The notes under the pieces are model-generated. The model had not been told where the DNA came from, made no database searches, and was given only the letters and a program-made list of their open reading frames with translations. Of a DNA stretch of 64,000 nt, positions 21,212 through 33,272 are shown one piece after another. The position numbers and the translations under genes were made by a program. Each line of letters begins with the position of its first letter. Position 1 is the first letter of the stretch. The DNA comes from Blumeriella jaapii (lineage: Eukaryota > Ascomycota > Leotiomycetes > Helotiales > Drepanopezizaceae): assembly GCA_009599575.1 (NCBI GenBank), contig VWND01000078.1, positions 310,001-374,000 on the forward strand. Direction: 5' to 3'.

Positions 21212-23042
21212 GTGGAATGACGATGGCTGGCGTGCCAGGCACCGGCGCGGGGGGATGAGCATAGGGTAGGAGGAGTATGTCTGGCATGACATGGTTACGG
21301 ATGGGATGAGGCTAGGGACACACGTGGTTTTGGGGCAGGTTTTTGGTCCAGTGAGTGAGTGACTGAGTGAGTGGGTGGGTGGGAGAAGGATGGAAAAGCA
21401 AACAAAACCAAGATTCCTCAGCGTCTAGGTATGATTTCCTATCGGTTGTAGTAGTCCAAGTTTCTTCGTTACGAATGCGAATCAAATGGTTGGGAGGGAA
21501 TCTGTCCTACCTCCAGATTCTCCAGACACTTGTCTCGATCGGCTTTTTGCTTTGCCTCAAGCGCCCGTAGAGTCTGCTGTTGGTTCACAGAGGCTGAAGG
21601 AGAATATGTAGGAGAAGACATAGGATAAGCGGCAGCAAGTGACAAGTGACCGCTTGCGTCTAAGCCAATCTGGATTGGCGTTTCGCTCGGCAGAAGAAGT
21701 GCGCGGGATGGTTTGCATAGTCCTAAGCGCTACTATGTCTAGAAAAATATGTTTCGCTTCCATGAAACATTTTGATGGACCTCGAGACCTGGATTTGAAT
21801 CTGCTCACAGATTCCAAGATGATAATCCAGTCATCGAGCTTAGCAGTTGAGAACAGGGTGACGGAGATGCCTTTCGTTGGCGTCCCAACACTATATAGAC
21901 CAGGTCCACAGTGGTCTGTCTGGACGTAAACGCCGTAATGAAATTGGACTTACCCAACGAATCCAAGGATGATCTATCTTAGGTATTATGTTCTTCTCCG
22001 GCCTGAGCTGCGTGTGGATTGTACCGAATGCAAATGTTCGCGCCGAGTGCCGGACGAGCAATACTACAGTACAAGCGCGATCGATTGTAGGGCGGAAAAA
22101 GGATGAATGTATGAGACAATAGCCTTTCATTGGTTTCCGAAAAGACTTCTTTTGTGAGCCAGAGGCACTGTCAATGCTTCGTAGTGAAGTAGAGTTGGGT
22201 ATCACCGGTGCCGAAGGAAGGTGTACAAGAGAATTAGGATGCTCACTCGACGTATGGGGCGCTGCAATAGGGGTGTTTTGCTGGTGTGGTTTTACACTTT
22301 TGGCTTTGTGCTACGCAATACGGCGGGCGGGATTGAGTTGGGTCGAGCGAAAAGTGTGGACTAATAAAGGTTTTGAGTTATCAATTGCGTCTAAACCCAT
22401 GCTTAGAAAGAGCCGGTATTCAATATTTTTTTTTGTATTGTGACTCTGAGTCAACGATCCGTGGTTTCCGTGTAGCCTAACTAACACCTTCTTACCCCGC
22501 GCTGTTTTGGGCTTGGAGCATAAGCGAGCTCGCGTAGTGGTGGAAAAAACAAACAGATAAAACCAAGAGCTCAAATGTGCAAAAGAGAACGTGCCCGAGG
22601 CCCAACGGACGCCTTGCCCGGGGTGGACTGGGAGTTTGATCTTGCCAGAACCATGGTGATGGGGGCATAGTAGATGACAAGATCTACATGACAGAGAAGC
22701 GCCTATACCTTGGCAATATGCTGATCGGCAGAAGCGCTTGTACAACTTTCCTATCGATCATGATTTTCTTGCTGCACGCGTGAGTTCCGAGTTGCTATTT
22801 GAAATACCTTCTGCTCATAAGCCAAGTTTCATGCGCTTGAGGGCTGCGATTGATCGCTATTCGATCTTAACTTTTTTCTCAGAGGAAGATCCTCCACATA
22901 ACAACCAAGAAACGTGTGACAAGCTTTCAACTATGACAGCCACAGAGGCTACGTCACCACTATCTCAAAAGTCTCACGGATCTATTTACGCTCTATGTGG
23001 GTAACTATGCACACGCTCGAACGACCAGACCAGCCCATGCTC
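21212..23042. other. Intergenic region between Bap31 and the DHA2 transporter
   Basis: No gene supported in 1.8 kb. The open frames present are short, overlap in several phases and match nothing I recognise. GAGT units occur near 21351-21380. Both flanking genes end here, since they are convergent. Confidence 0.55.
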
Positions 23043-24746
23043 TCAGGCCTCCCCCTTCATACTCCTCTTTTTTCTATCCCTCAGCTGGCTACCGCCAAAC
23101 AACACCGAGATACACACGCCCAGCCCGGCCAGCCCAATACCCATATAGTACGCCCCCCTGATTCCCATCAACAGATCCCCACCGCCAGATCTAACCTGGC
23201 TCTCGACCGTTCCCGCAAGCCCCAGCCCGATACTCGCGGCGTAGTTGATGACCGTATTCACCAGACTCGCCGCGACGCCCTGGTGTTCGCGCGGCATGCG
23301 ATCGCTCAGCAGGATCGTCGCCGCCGGGAAGGACATGTCCATGCCCCAAGGCATCACGATCACCGACACGAACGTCTGCGCCCAGTACGACTGCTGGACC
23401 GGGGCCGTGGCCATCAGCACGCCGCCAACGGTGAAGGCCGTCATGGCGATACTCATGACTACACTCGGCCCAGCGCGGTGCAGGATGAGGCCCGAGGTCA
23501 GGGCAGCCGCGAGCCCCGAGACGGTGACCGGCGCCACCATGGCAGAGCCCAGCAGGGGCGAGACCGCCCGGAGCCTCGAGAGGAATTCCCACAGGTAGAA
23601 GATCCAGATGCCGAAGCTCGCCCACCCGGCCGCCATGCAGCCCAGCACGAACGCGGTGTCGCGGGTGAGCGCGGCCCGGGGGAGAAGGGGGTGCGCCGCG
23701 CGGGCCTCGACGAGGGCGAAGACACCGAGGACGGCGAGGCCGAGGATGAGCATCGCGTAGACGTAGGGTGTTGACCATCCGGCGGCGGGGCCCTGGTTGA
23801 ACGCGAAGTTGATGAGCACGAGTGCCGAGACGCCGGTGAGGCAGCCGAGGCCATCAATCCGCGCGAAAATGCTGCTCCCGTCCTGGGGCCAGGCCGAGAC
23901 GGGCATGGGTGGGATGGCGAAGATGCCTGCGACGGCCGCGAGGAAGCAGAAGATGCCCATCGTCCAGTAGGCCCAGGGCCACCACGCCAGCTGCGCGAAG
24001 AGACTCGAGAACACGGCTCCGACGGCAAAGCCAGTGGGTGCGGTGCCCCCGAAGAGGGAGAAGACCATCTCCTTCCTGCGGCCGGGGGGGTACGTCCGAG
24101 CGATGATAGCCAGGGCATTGGGGAGGAGAAACGCAGGCCCGATGCCCTGCATCGCGCGACACACGTCAAAGAAGATGATGGGTTCGGGGCGTACGTAGAC
24201 CGCAAAGCCAGCGAGGAGAGACCAGACCCCGTACCAGACGAAGCCGGTGGTGAAGAAGCGCTTGTGGCCATAGAGATCCCCCAGGCGTCCAGCGATCAGA
24301 ATGAACGTACCAACGGTGAGAGAGTAGGCGGCGGGGAACCATGAGAGCTGACTGGCGTCAGAAGTGCCCAGGGAGGCGCCAATGATGTGAAGGGGTGCGA
24401 TGGCTTGGGCGAGTGAAGCTTGCGTGAAGAGTTGCGCAGTACAAAGGACGGCTACGAAGGCTATCTCTCGCGGAAGAGTGAAAGGAGGACCATTAAGGGT
24501 CTGTGAGGTGCTGCTGAGGGGCGATGATGGCTGGGTGAGAGTCATCTTGTCGCCATCTTCTGACTTGGGATGGGGAGGGCTGGCTGGCTTTCTCGGCACT
24601 TGGCTGATCTCGCCATCTTTCGCGTCACCGCTTTGAGAACTGGGTGGATAAGAAGGTACTACGGTCGATGTTGATAGACCGACATACGGTGTAGTAGCGT
24701 CTTCCTCCGAATCCTTCATCTTGGTTGATGCTCGTTCGTTGCTCAT
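23043..24746 (-). CDS. Major facilitator transporter, DHA2 type (Atr1/Amf1-like)
   Basis: A single exon of 567 residues. An acidic, Ser/Pro-rich cytosolic head of about 90 residues is followed by some 14 hydrophobic helices, as usual for DHA2 drug:proton antiporters. The loop GRLGDLYGHKRFF is the signature loop between helices 2 and 3, and the RAMQGIGPAFLLPNALAII motif marks helix 4. The sequence around QAIAPLHIIGASLG and SWFPAAYSLTVGTFILIAGR resembles fungal Atr1/Amf1 relatives (aminotriazole, boron or ammonium transport), but the substrate cannot be told. The start is MSNERAST; the frame is open for 89 more codons upstream, but that stretch is basic and unlike the family. Likely plasma membrane. 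Confidence 0.88.
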   Translation of the reverse strand: MSNERASTKMKDSEEDATTPYVGLSTSTVVPSYPPSSQSGDAKDGEISQVPRKPASPPHPKSEDGDKMTLTQPSSPLSSTSQTLNGPPFTLPREIAFVAVLCTAQLFTQASLAQAIAPLHIIGASLGTSDASQLSWFPAAYSLTVGTFILIAGRLGDLYGHKRFFTTGFVWYGVWSLLAGFAVYVRPEPIIFFDVCRAMQGIGPAFLLPNALAIIARTYPPGRRKEMVFSLFGGTAPTGFAVGAVFSSLFAQLAWWPWAYWTMGIFCFLAAVAGIFAIPPMPVSAWPQDGSSIFARIDGLGCLTGVSALVLINFAFNQGPAAGWSTPYVYAMLILGLAVLGVFALVEARAAHPLLPRAALTRDTAFVLGCMAAGWASFGIWIFYLWEFLSRLRAVSPLLGSAMVAPVTVSGLAAALTSGLILHRAGPSVVMSIAMTAFTVGGVLMATAPVQQSYWAQTFVSVIVMPWGMDMSFPAATILLSDRMPREHQGVAASLVNTVINYAASIGLGLAGTVESQVRSGGGDLLMGIRGAYYMGIGLAGLGVCISVLFGGSQLRDRKKRSMKGEA

Positions 24747-27283
24747 CGTCAACAAACGATGCCAAGAGGGGCAACCTAAGCGAGAACGAGTACTGAGAGT
24801 CACGTGTGCATCCTGTGCTACTCGAGAGCGGGGAAAAGAACCAGAACGACGAAGTCCACGTCGACCGATCCTCACGGCACCACGCCCTCTAAATACTGAG
24901 GTATCGATTTCGTCACCCACACTAGGAGTAGTGGCGGGAACCTGCTCCCGTGTGGAGACGGTGAGACAGGGCGAGAATGCTGTTAATCTTTTGACTTTAG
25001 CCATTTCGATCAAATATTCTTCCGCTTACACTTCTAACCCGCGCAGACAGCTTCTACTTTACTGCACCTCGAGTAAAGGCAAAGTCTTCATAATCATGTT
25101 TTAGCATGTGGTCTATCTCGTGGCCTTGGCAAGAGCTGAACGAGTGACGGGATGAATTCCCCTTTAGCGCAGTAAACGCCACTCAAACCACGATTCGCCA
25201 CGCTGCGGTACTGTACGTAGTCCAGCTCACTTCAAAAACGAGCCTGGTTTTTCCGAGGTCGCAAAACATTCTCTGCTTTACATAAATGTATATCAAAACA
25301 ACAGATGTCCACATACGAAAGATGCAACGAATGGCGTTGCAAGAAAAAGGACTCTTCAACTGCGTCAACATCTTTTACCCGGCAAGGCCTAAATTCTAGG
25401 GTGAACCCATGAAAGATCTGCACGGAGGTGGGCAAGAATAGAAGTGTACCTCCGATCCAGGAGTCCTTGTCTTTTCTCTGCATCCGTACTACACCTCAAC
25501 GCCATGGCTTGTAGCCGTCGTTGAAGCCCTCAGACTCCCCTAGGTAGGTAAAGTACCTGAGGGCTGGAGCTTCACAAACCATTCACCAGAGAGATCTCGG
25601 AGTTGTGACTCGGAATCAGCAGCTACAGAAGGTGGAGAGAGAGAAAGGTTGAAGGAGAGAGAGACCCATATGCACGAACGCTTATCAACCTTAAACCGAA
25701 GAGCTCGCAAGATAAGCAAAAGAGCAAAAGAGACTAGATGGGACCAAACGGGACTAGAAGGGAGCATGTCACCTTATACTTATTAACAGAGGTGAGGGGA
25801 GGGTCTATTATTGAAGGACTGTGTTGGTGAAGGATGCTTGATCCTTTATTTCTAGAGACATCTATCTATGCTGATGATACATGTAATCGGTAGAAAGGTG
25901 CGAACAGCAGCGTTGGTTGCAAGTGCAATTGGCGGTCACTAGCTACGTAGTTCACCCATCCACTTCACGTACTGTAACAGGGTCCGAAGCACTCACTCGC
26001 GTGGTTGGAGCAGGAGTGGTGATATACCTACAGCACCTACCTAGTGCTAACGAGGTGGATTCCCACCTAGAGCGGCTTCAAGAGCTCCTTTTGAGATCAG
26101 ATCGAATCAAACTCAAGATGAAGGCTCGGGCAAAAGGTAAAAACCATGCGTGAGAGCCGTTTCATCGACAAGAGTGAATTGTATAGAATGGGCAGGATTT
26201 TTCCGATTTGGAAGTGGTACAGTACGTAGGGGAATTCTGACCAAGACTCGGGCTTTTTAACCGAAGAGCTATTCCCCAAGTTAAGATACTTGAAACCTAA
26301 CCTTCGCACAAGTGTCGCCTTAAACCCTACTTACCGTACCGTACGAGCCAAAGCTTAAAGAGGCGGTGATGATGATGATGACAGCCCTTAAAGAGGCGGT
26401 AAGTGTATGTACATACTGTAAGGGCCTACAAAAAAGCCCATCGCTATCAACCTCATCCACAGCCTTACCCTAGGGGTCTTTACACACCTCTCCCCTTCCT
26501 CCATCGGCTACAATCCACACAGCGCTTTCCCGGTCACGTCAACCAAACGCGTAGATATAATGAATCTAAACCTAGCTGGTTTGTTCACCACGCTCTTTTG
26601 CCCGGGCTCGCTGGAAACAAGCTCTGCTCACTACCGAGTTGACTAGATACCTACAGTACCTAGAAGCAGGGAAAAAAAGGAAAATATATGTGTATTAATA
26701 CAAACAAATACATATATCTCAATAACAACAGGTACAGTAAATGAAAAATAAAAGAATTCATTCACGCCCCTCACTCTTGCCCACCAACATCTGCCCCCAA
26801 TAATCCATACGTCTGCCTCGGTACGGCGTACACTTCTCTACCTACTTATTTACTTACCTACCTGTCCACTTTAACAGAATGGAAATACGGATTGACGTAA
26901 ACCAAAAAAAAAAAAAATTCATCTTCTAATCTATGATGTCTATCAGAAGCAAATAAACACGGATGTCGATTCTCCAGAACGCCTCGCTATGCTATGTTAC
27001 CTGCCGCTAGTACTCCATACACACACCTACCTACCTACACACACAATATACCATGCAAAACAAAGCCCGCCACGCTCCTCAAGACGCAGCAGCCAGCAGC
27101 GCAGCGCAAACCAAGAGCGGGGTGATTCCCTCCCTTTCAGAAAGATGACTCCCTATCGCTGATCTATCCGTCCCGTGACCCCCTCTGCTCGCTACCTGTC
27201 CTGTCCTGTCCTGTCCCGGAACTCCAACTCCCTTGTCTACGCTACTTGCACATCATCCATATCCTTCCCCATCTTGCACTCAC
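24747..27283. other. Intergenic region, DHA2 promoter to lipin 3' side
   Basis: No gene supported in 2.5 kb. It includes the transporter promoter, scattered GTACTGTAC and ACCTAC motifs (25205, 25968, 26218, 26407, 26640) and an A/T-rich stretch at 26660-26960. Short frames here match nothing known. Confidence 0.55.
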
Positions 27284-29657
27284 TCACACCTTGTCGTGAG
27301 ATTCCTCGTGCTCAAGGCCCAGTCCCTTGATGCCCGTGATCAGCTCAGCGTCCAGATCCCGCTGAGAGAGCTCCTGGCTCGCGCGAGCCGGAGACGCGGA
27401 CGCCGCACGCATGACGGCAGGATCTTGTGCCCGCGCCTCGACATCCTCGGCGCCATCTTCAGAGTCGGCGTCGTCGGCTTCCAGCACGCTGCTCGTCATC
27501 TCGTCGTCCTCGTCAGCTGATCCCGACAGGATGCTTTCATCCGGACCATGCTCATCATCGAGCGAGTCGCGAGACAGGTACGAGTCACCGAGGTCATCGT
27601 TGCCCTCCTCGTCCAAGTCATCGTCGTCTTCGTCCTCGCTGTTGTTCTCGGCGTCCCTGTCTTCTCGCTCGTCGCTTTCCGAATCGCTGAATTCGTCAAT
27701 GTCGAGGACTGGCTCGCGCCAGTATGTGAAGTCGGTGTATTCCTCGCCCCCGCCTTTGACGAGAGTGCTGACGGGTGGGAAATAGTGATCCACAACTTCG
27801 CGCATGTTGATGTAGCTGTATCTGAGCTTGTTCAGGTTGACCAAGTCCAGTGACACTTCGGCGTAGCTGTTGATCGTGAAAATGCGGTTGCTAGGAATGC
27901 TAACAGATCGATACGACAGCGCATCCGTAAGCCGGTTGCCGAAGCCTGCGCAAAACGGCGTACGGTCTGGACCAAAGAGATTCTTGATGTCCCGCAAACA
28001 AGCCATCTTGAAAACTTCCGGCTTTCGGATGTAGAGCTCTCTTCTCAGAGCGGCGACGGTCCGATCAGGGCTCATGAGAGTGGGTCCTCTCGGCAGACGG
28101 TACCCCTCTTGTATCACGCCAGCAAGATAAGCCCTCGTCGTGTCTGCTAAACCCACCGAGCGTGACGTCAGATACATAATGTTATACCCGTTGTTGACAA
28201 TGTCGGTGTAGAGCTTTGCAACGCCGATGTGAGTCCAATCACGACCAACATAGTTCAGCACGTGGCCGAGCGCATCGGACTTGGTAATGGTCCCGTCGAT
28301 CCGAGATGACGATAGGGACATCGTGTCGCCAGAGGTACATGTATGCCTGACATGTTGCTCGGTTGACCGTGAAGCTCATGGGATTTGGGCCAGGCTTCAG
28401 ATTGAGAGTCTTGAGTTGGTCGCTGGTCAGGCGAAGGGTCTTGGCATAGTTTCGATTAGGATCACCAGAGGCTCCGGGAGGCGTCTGCGGAGGAGTCTCG
28501 AGACCCATATCTGATTCTGCGCGGCGATGAGATGATATAGCAGGCATGGCAGCCTCGCTTTCTGGGTCGCTGTGATATCCAAGGTCCGACACGGCATCAT
28601 GTGGAATGCCTGCCATCGCGGCTCGTTGACTGGCTGCCTCTTTTGCCTCTTCACTGCTGTAGATCCACAGATTGCCGTGCTCATCAGCTCCAATCAGAGC
28701 GCCGATATCATAATTTCCTTCCAGTTCTTCCGACAGAATCTTCCTGGCAATGACCTCTGCTCGGAGCGCGTCATCGTCAGAACTCTTGTAGCCCGTCATG
28801 TCCAGCATCAAATCTCCGGTATCTGTGACCTGGCTGGGGATGTTCGATGCCGAGAGTCTTTCCGAAAGGGCAACCGCACGCTGGATCGCTTCCTTGGTGG
28901 GAAGAGGCGGGGGACTGTAGGACCTGTCTGTTCCGTCCATGAGACCTGGTGTGAGAGATCGCGTCTGCCGTTCCCGCTCTGCTGCATTTTCGCCATGCAA
29001 AAGAGCAGCAGAGGATGTGAGGACCTCGTCCGTATTGGCACGCGTGGGCGCGACCCCAGACCAGTCTCCGGAGACTGGCCGGGCATGGGGAAAGTCGAGA
29101 GGGCCAGAGAGGGGGGTCACAGCACCTGCACCGAGTTAGCAAGGTCTTGTAGCATCATTTGACGTGGCTTTACTCAGATTGCTCTGTCTCCTGGGCGCAG
29201 CGGTCGCAAGGACGCTTGCGCCAGGTCTCGTCACACTCGTCGATCTCGATCTGGGTTTTCCCGTATTCACGTCCAGATCCAAGAAGTCCGGCTCCATCAA
29301 GTTCGAAGCACTGGTGCCCTCCGCAGGCAAGGGCGGGCTCGAAGCTGGCGAGACCAGGGGCGAGGTCTGCATCGCCTCCGGAATGTTGTCGCTGGTCTCG
29401 AAGACGAAGAAGGCCTCTCCTCCCTCCCCGAGCTTCATGGCGTAATCCTGCTTCACGCCATGGACCTGGAATTCCACCTTCTCCTCATACGGCCTCAACA
29501 GCGAGAACTTGCCGAAGCGGACGTGGAAGGGGGAGCATGCCAGCGTGCCGTCCTCCTGCTCCACCACGATCACGTCGATGGCGCCGCTGAGGGTCGCGGG
29601 GTTGATGGAGTTCCATGTTTTCGAGACGGAGCCGCTGATGCTTCGGACGTACTGCAT
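27284..29657 (-). CDS. pah1: Lipin / phosphatidate phosphatase (Pah1/Ned1), frame broken at catalytic motif
   Basis: Exons are 29657-29174 and 29125-27284, with intron 29173-29126 (48 bp, branch TTGCTAAC). The N-terminal lipin domain MQYVRSISGSVSKTWNSINPATLSGAIDVIVVEQ is intact. The C-terminal HAD-type LNS2 domain carries IDGTITKSDALGHVLN and the family core through RTPFCAGFGNRLTDALSYR, then an acidic tail. Lipin dephosphorylates phosphatidate to diacylglycerol for lipid storage and nuclear membrane control. At 28295-28302 the frame jumps: VPIVISD ends in one frame and IDGT begins in another, as if two bases were missing. Read as given, translation stops after 456 residues at 28239 and loses the phosphatase domain; otherwise it would be 775. 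A sequence error or a real null allele are both possible. Confidence 0.9.
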
Positions 29658-31925
29658 CGCAGGTCGAGCGGGGCAGAGGAGGGTGTTGTGCAGACTCGAA
29701 TAGAACTTGCGTGCGAGGAGCGAAGAATGTTTGAGTGTGAATCTGGGGGGGGGGTGTCTTCTGAGCGGGTCGGCCGTTTGAGGATGCTCGGCTGGCACGG
29801 CTCGATCACCGGATGTATGAGGCTGCGAGATGGTGGTGCGTCGAGACGTGAAGACAAACTGTTGGTTCTATGAATACGAATAGTCTAGGAAGGAGAGTAT
29901 GAAGCCGGAAAAAGAATATCGCTTGCTGGTTGACTGGACGGAAGTTGGGGGAGGTCGAGGTCGAGGTTGAGGTTGAGGTCGAGGTCGAGGTCGAGGTCGT
30001 GGTTAGAATCTCGGGATGTTTCCTTTTGAGAGATCCTGACGCAGCTGATGGACGCTCAGCGTCGGCTCGGGACTTTTCTCGACTCACTGCAAGAATCCCT
30101 GCCCTGCAGATTTTAGGTCACGTTCACGTTCAAATCGAAACGTCTACCAACTAAATTTACATGACATATCAGACTGTCCGCTCGGGATCTGTGCGGCTTG
30201 GGCATCACCGCGACGACATGCTCTCCCGTTGTTGACTTATCAAAAAAGACCTCACGTGGAGCGAGACCAATCGAGGGCACAAGATGCGAACTCGTCTGAT
30301 GCTCTTCGCGGTCATTGCTCTTACGTCGATTTTGCACTGGTGTCGGTGGGTTTTGGTCTTGTTGTTCTGGAATTTGGTGTAACAGTATAGCATCGAGCAG
30401 CAAGCCGTTCTACCATATGTGATTCTCTTGAAAACCGCAATTCCCAGTCCATAATCAGCACTTGGGATCGGAACCGTGCCTGGACAGGATGAGATGCCTG
30501 GGCTCTGCTCTATTTCCAAATACTGCATATTAATCTCTGTATGAGAAACGAGGGATTACCGATTGGTGTAACAGCGTAGAAGTTCCCCCCGGATCCCAGA
30601 AAGAGTCTGGAGCTAGAAGATGATGGCACAGACTCGGCGCTGGCTACCGTGTTAGTCCGCTACAGTGAACTGCAGTAAAAGAAGTTTTGCAAGTGTATGC
30701 TTTGATTAGTGTTCGATGAATCATTTTTGTTTTATCTATCCAGGTGGTGGTGGCCAGCGAAGACGGAATCCTGAGCCTACAAGAGGCGCTGGCTACGAAC
30801 CTCTATCTAGCATATTCAACCAGCATTTGAAAAGCCGATCAGAAAACGCAGCTCTTTCGAAGGAAAGGTTTGATTGCACTGATCATAATGTGATTGATTA
30901 AGCGAAATAAACTTCGCAACGTGTCCACGTTCGAATGTTACTGTACAACATACAGTACTTTACATCCGAAGACGATTGAACGAAACAAGATTAACGCTTC
31001 GACATGGCTGTTTTGTCTTTTCAACTCTCGCAATTAACTACGAGGTAAAGGAGTCCTTGCGAGCAATGCTGGCATAGTTTCCTAGCATTACTTACGATAC
31101 GACGAATATGCGAAAGGCCAAATAAAAAAGATTTCGAGACTTCGGCGAAACAGAAACGAGAGAAAAAGCAAATAAAAACGGATGTCCATTGAAAGGTGAT
31201 TTCGGTTTACAACAAGCTACAGCGAGGCTACGGTTACCAATGTGAGGACCAGAGCAAAGAAGCTAAGATCAATCAACGAGAGCCGAGAGATCATAGGTCA
31301 TGAAGCAGTCTTCAACAAAAAAAAACAAGAATCAATCACCTAGAATCAACAACTACAAAAGATACTGTGGAGGGTGTTAAGGGGAAGGAGCATCACACAC
31401 AACTAAAGAAAGTTCTACAGTTGACGGGGCGGGGAGAAAAGGGGGGTCCCAACAAGAGACTAGGCAAGCCACGTCGTGATGCATGCACCTACAGTACAGC
31501 AAGCGAGGGAAAGATGCCACAGATAGCCGAGCTACAAGAACCAAAGGGGCCGAAATGTCTTATTAAATTGACTTTTTAAATTGACTTTAAAAGCTGTTTA
31601 CAAAAGCTGAAATACGGCGGACCAGAGACCTGGAACATAATCAGAAAGGTGCATTGTTTTCCATTGATGGTTTGGAAGTTTATTTTGGGCTTGGTACATC
31701 AGACAGACGCTTGAATATCGTTTCGTGCGCTTGAAACGTCTCGATGCCCTTAAAAAGGCTGTTTAGAGCGCAGAAGTCAAATCAAATCAGCTGTCCGCAA
31801 CGATGAGAAACATAACTGTTTTAATTATTAAAACCTAGGTGGTAGTAATGCTATTATACAACAGGGGTTGATTTTTCAACTAGCGTTGTATCATACGTAC
31901 TAAACGAGTATACCTATTATCGATA
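29658..31925. other. Intergenic region, lipin promoter and A/T-rich tract
   Basis: The first 500 bp should hold the lipin promoter and 5' leader, including a GAGGTC array. The remainder to 31925 is A/T-rich with no convincing gene. Confidence 0.55.
29951..30001. repeat. (GAGGTC)n / (GAGGTT)n hexanucleotide array
   Basis: About eight six-base units upstream of the lipin gene. Confidence 0.9.
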
Positions 31926-32723
31926 TCAAATGACGAACGCTGTGTGAACCATTCCATTCTTATCCGTTGCACAAACGAATGATCGATGCGGTGATGCCAA
32001 GAATTTGATCATAAGCTTTTGATAAATTGGGGAAACTGAAAAGCTTATGGTCGTCCCGACATGTACACATGTTCTCATCGAGTGGTATTGAAGCACGCTG
32101 GTGGGCGGAAGCGCAATCAGAAGCAGATGGCAGATGAAACAAAATGGGTGAGATGACGGAAAGAGTCCATCGTTGACTCGAATGTGTCTTAGGTCGTTAT
32201 GAAGCGTAAATGCCGCGGCAACAACAGTCGCGACAGGTACGCAGCGCACACCTGTAGGAGTGGAACCCAGGCAAGACCAAAAAGGTAATGTAGGCTGGCG
32301 CCACTTCTCCCCCGGATGCGCGCCGTCCACGTCATCCAGCCAGCGCTGGAAGAGCGGCTCATCAGCAGCCGGCTCATCCGTGGACCAGGGCGGTAGGTAA
32401 AAGCTGCGGTTATCACGGCAGCGGAATTCGGTGATGGGGCGTGACCAAGCGGTTGACAAGATGGCGTTCGAGTCCGAGGCGCTCATGGCGAGGTCCCAAA
32501 CCTGAAAGCGAAGTTCTTGGGTAAGAAGGAGAACTTGTGAAAGGTGGTCGCCGGCGTGTGAGGTCCGGTAGCGGTGGCCATCGCGAGGGATGTGATCGAG
32601 AATTGATTGTCGATAATTCCCGAAGTAGATGATCAAATAGAAATGATCATAAGTAAGTCTTGTTGGAAGTTGGAAAATGGTTGTCGTTGTAAAGTCCCCT
32701 TGCACGGTCTCCAAGGCACCCAC
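31926..32723 (-). CDS. Hypothetical protein, doubtful; weak 2EXR-like segment
   Basis: An open frame of 265 residues without introns. One segment, LLLTQELRFQVWDLAMS, resembles the LPxELRxxIWxLA motif that opens fungal 2EXR-domain proteins, but the usual continuation is not seen. The C-terminal half is Cys/His/Ser-rich and shows no domain I recognise. Base composition is close to its A/T-rich surroundings. It may be a real orphan gene, a decayed member of the 2EXR family, or a chance frame. Confidence 0.35.
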   Translation of the reverse strand: MGALETVQGDFTTTTIFQLPTRLTYDHFYLIIYFGNYRQSILDHIPRDGHRYRTSHAGDHLSQVLLLTQELRFQVWDLAMSASDSNAILSTAWSRPITEFRCRDNRSFYLPPWSTDEPAADEPLFQRWLDDVDGAHPGEKWRQPTLPFWSCLGSTPTGVRCVPVATVVAAAFTLHNDLRHIRVNDGLFPSSHPFCFICHLLLIALPPTSVLQYHSMRTCVHVGTTISFSVSPIYQKLMIKFLASPHRSFVCATDKNGMVHTAFVI

Positions 32724-33147
32724 TCACCCACCTAGTGCTCTCAAACCCGTTCAGTGTTCGCGGATAGAACCAGGTGTCATCGGTGGAAAGAAAAGCATTT
32801 CTAGATGCCCAAGTGCCATGATATACTCGACTGGCAGCCCATGATCCGAGGTTGTTCGCTACGTTTGTCGTTAGTAAACATCACCGTCTTGAGGTTCTGT
32901 CGCGCTTGCCACTGTCTTCGTCGTTCCTTCGGGAGCTATCTACTAGTATCTCCTCTATTAAAGTAGCCTCCCACTACTACTTTAGCATCTCACGCAGAGC
33001 CTGCGCCCAAAACACCATGAATTCGGTCCTCGATACCGAGTATAGTCGTCGTCGTCGTCGTCGTCGTCGTCGTTGTTGTTGTTGCTGCTACCAGCCACTA
33101 TTTCTTGGCGTCCAGAGCCGCATTTGCACCTCAGCCACGCAGAAGAG
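32724..33147. other. Intergenic/5' leader of the FN3 gene, with (GTC)n array
   Basis: It holds a (GTC)n run followed by GTT units (about 33045-33083). A competing ATG at 33017 opens a frame of Arg and Cys runs through this array and is judged noncoding. Confidence 0.5.
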
Positions 33148-33234
33148 ATGCCTGCTCAACCTCAGGATCGAAATCATGCGGAGCCGCATGATTTTTCACG
33201 AGCACGAGCACGAGCACTAGCACGAGCACGAGCA

Positions 33235-33267
<33 letters not shown>

Positions 33268-33272
33268 AACAA
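33045..33272. repeat. (GTC)n and (GAC)n trinucleotide arrays in inverted arrangement
   Basis: GTC units at about 33046-33072 lie before the start codon; GAC units at about 33234-33267 code the Asp run of the FN3 protein. They are reverse complements. A CACGAG array (about 33197-33233) sits directly upstream of the second. Confidence 0.85.
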
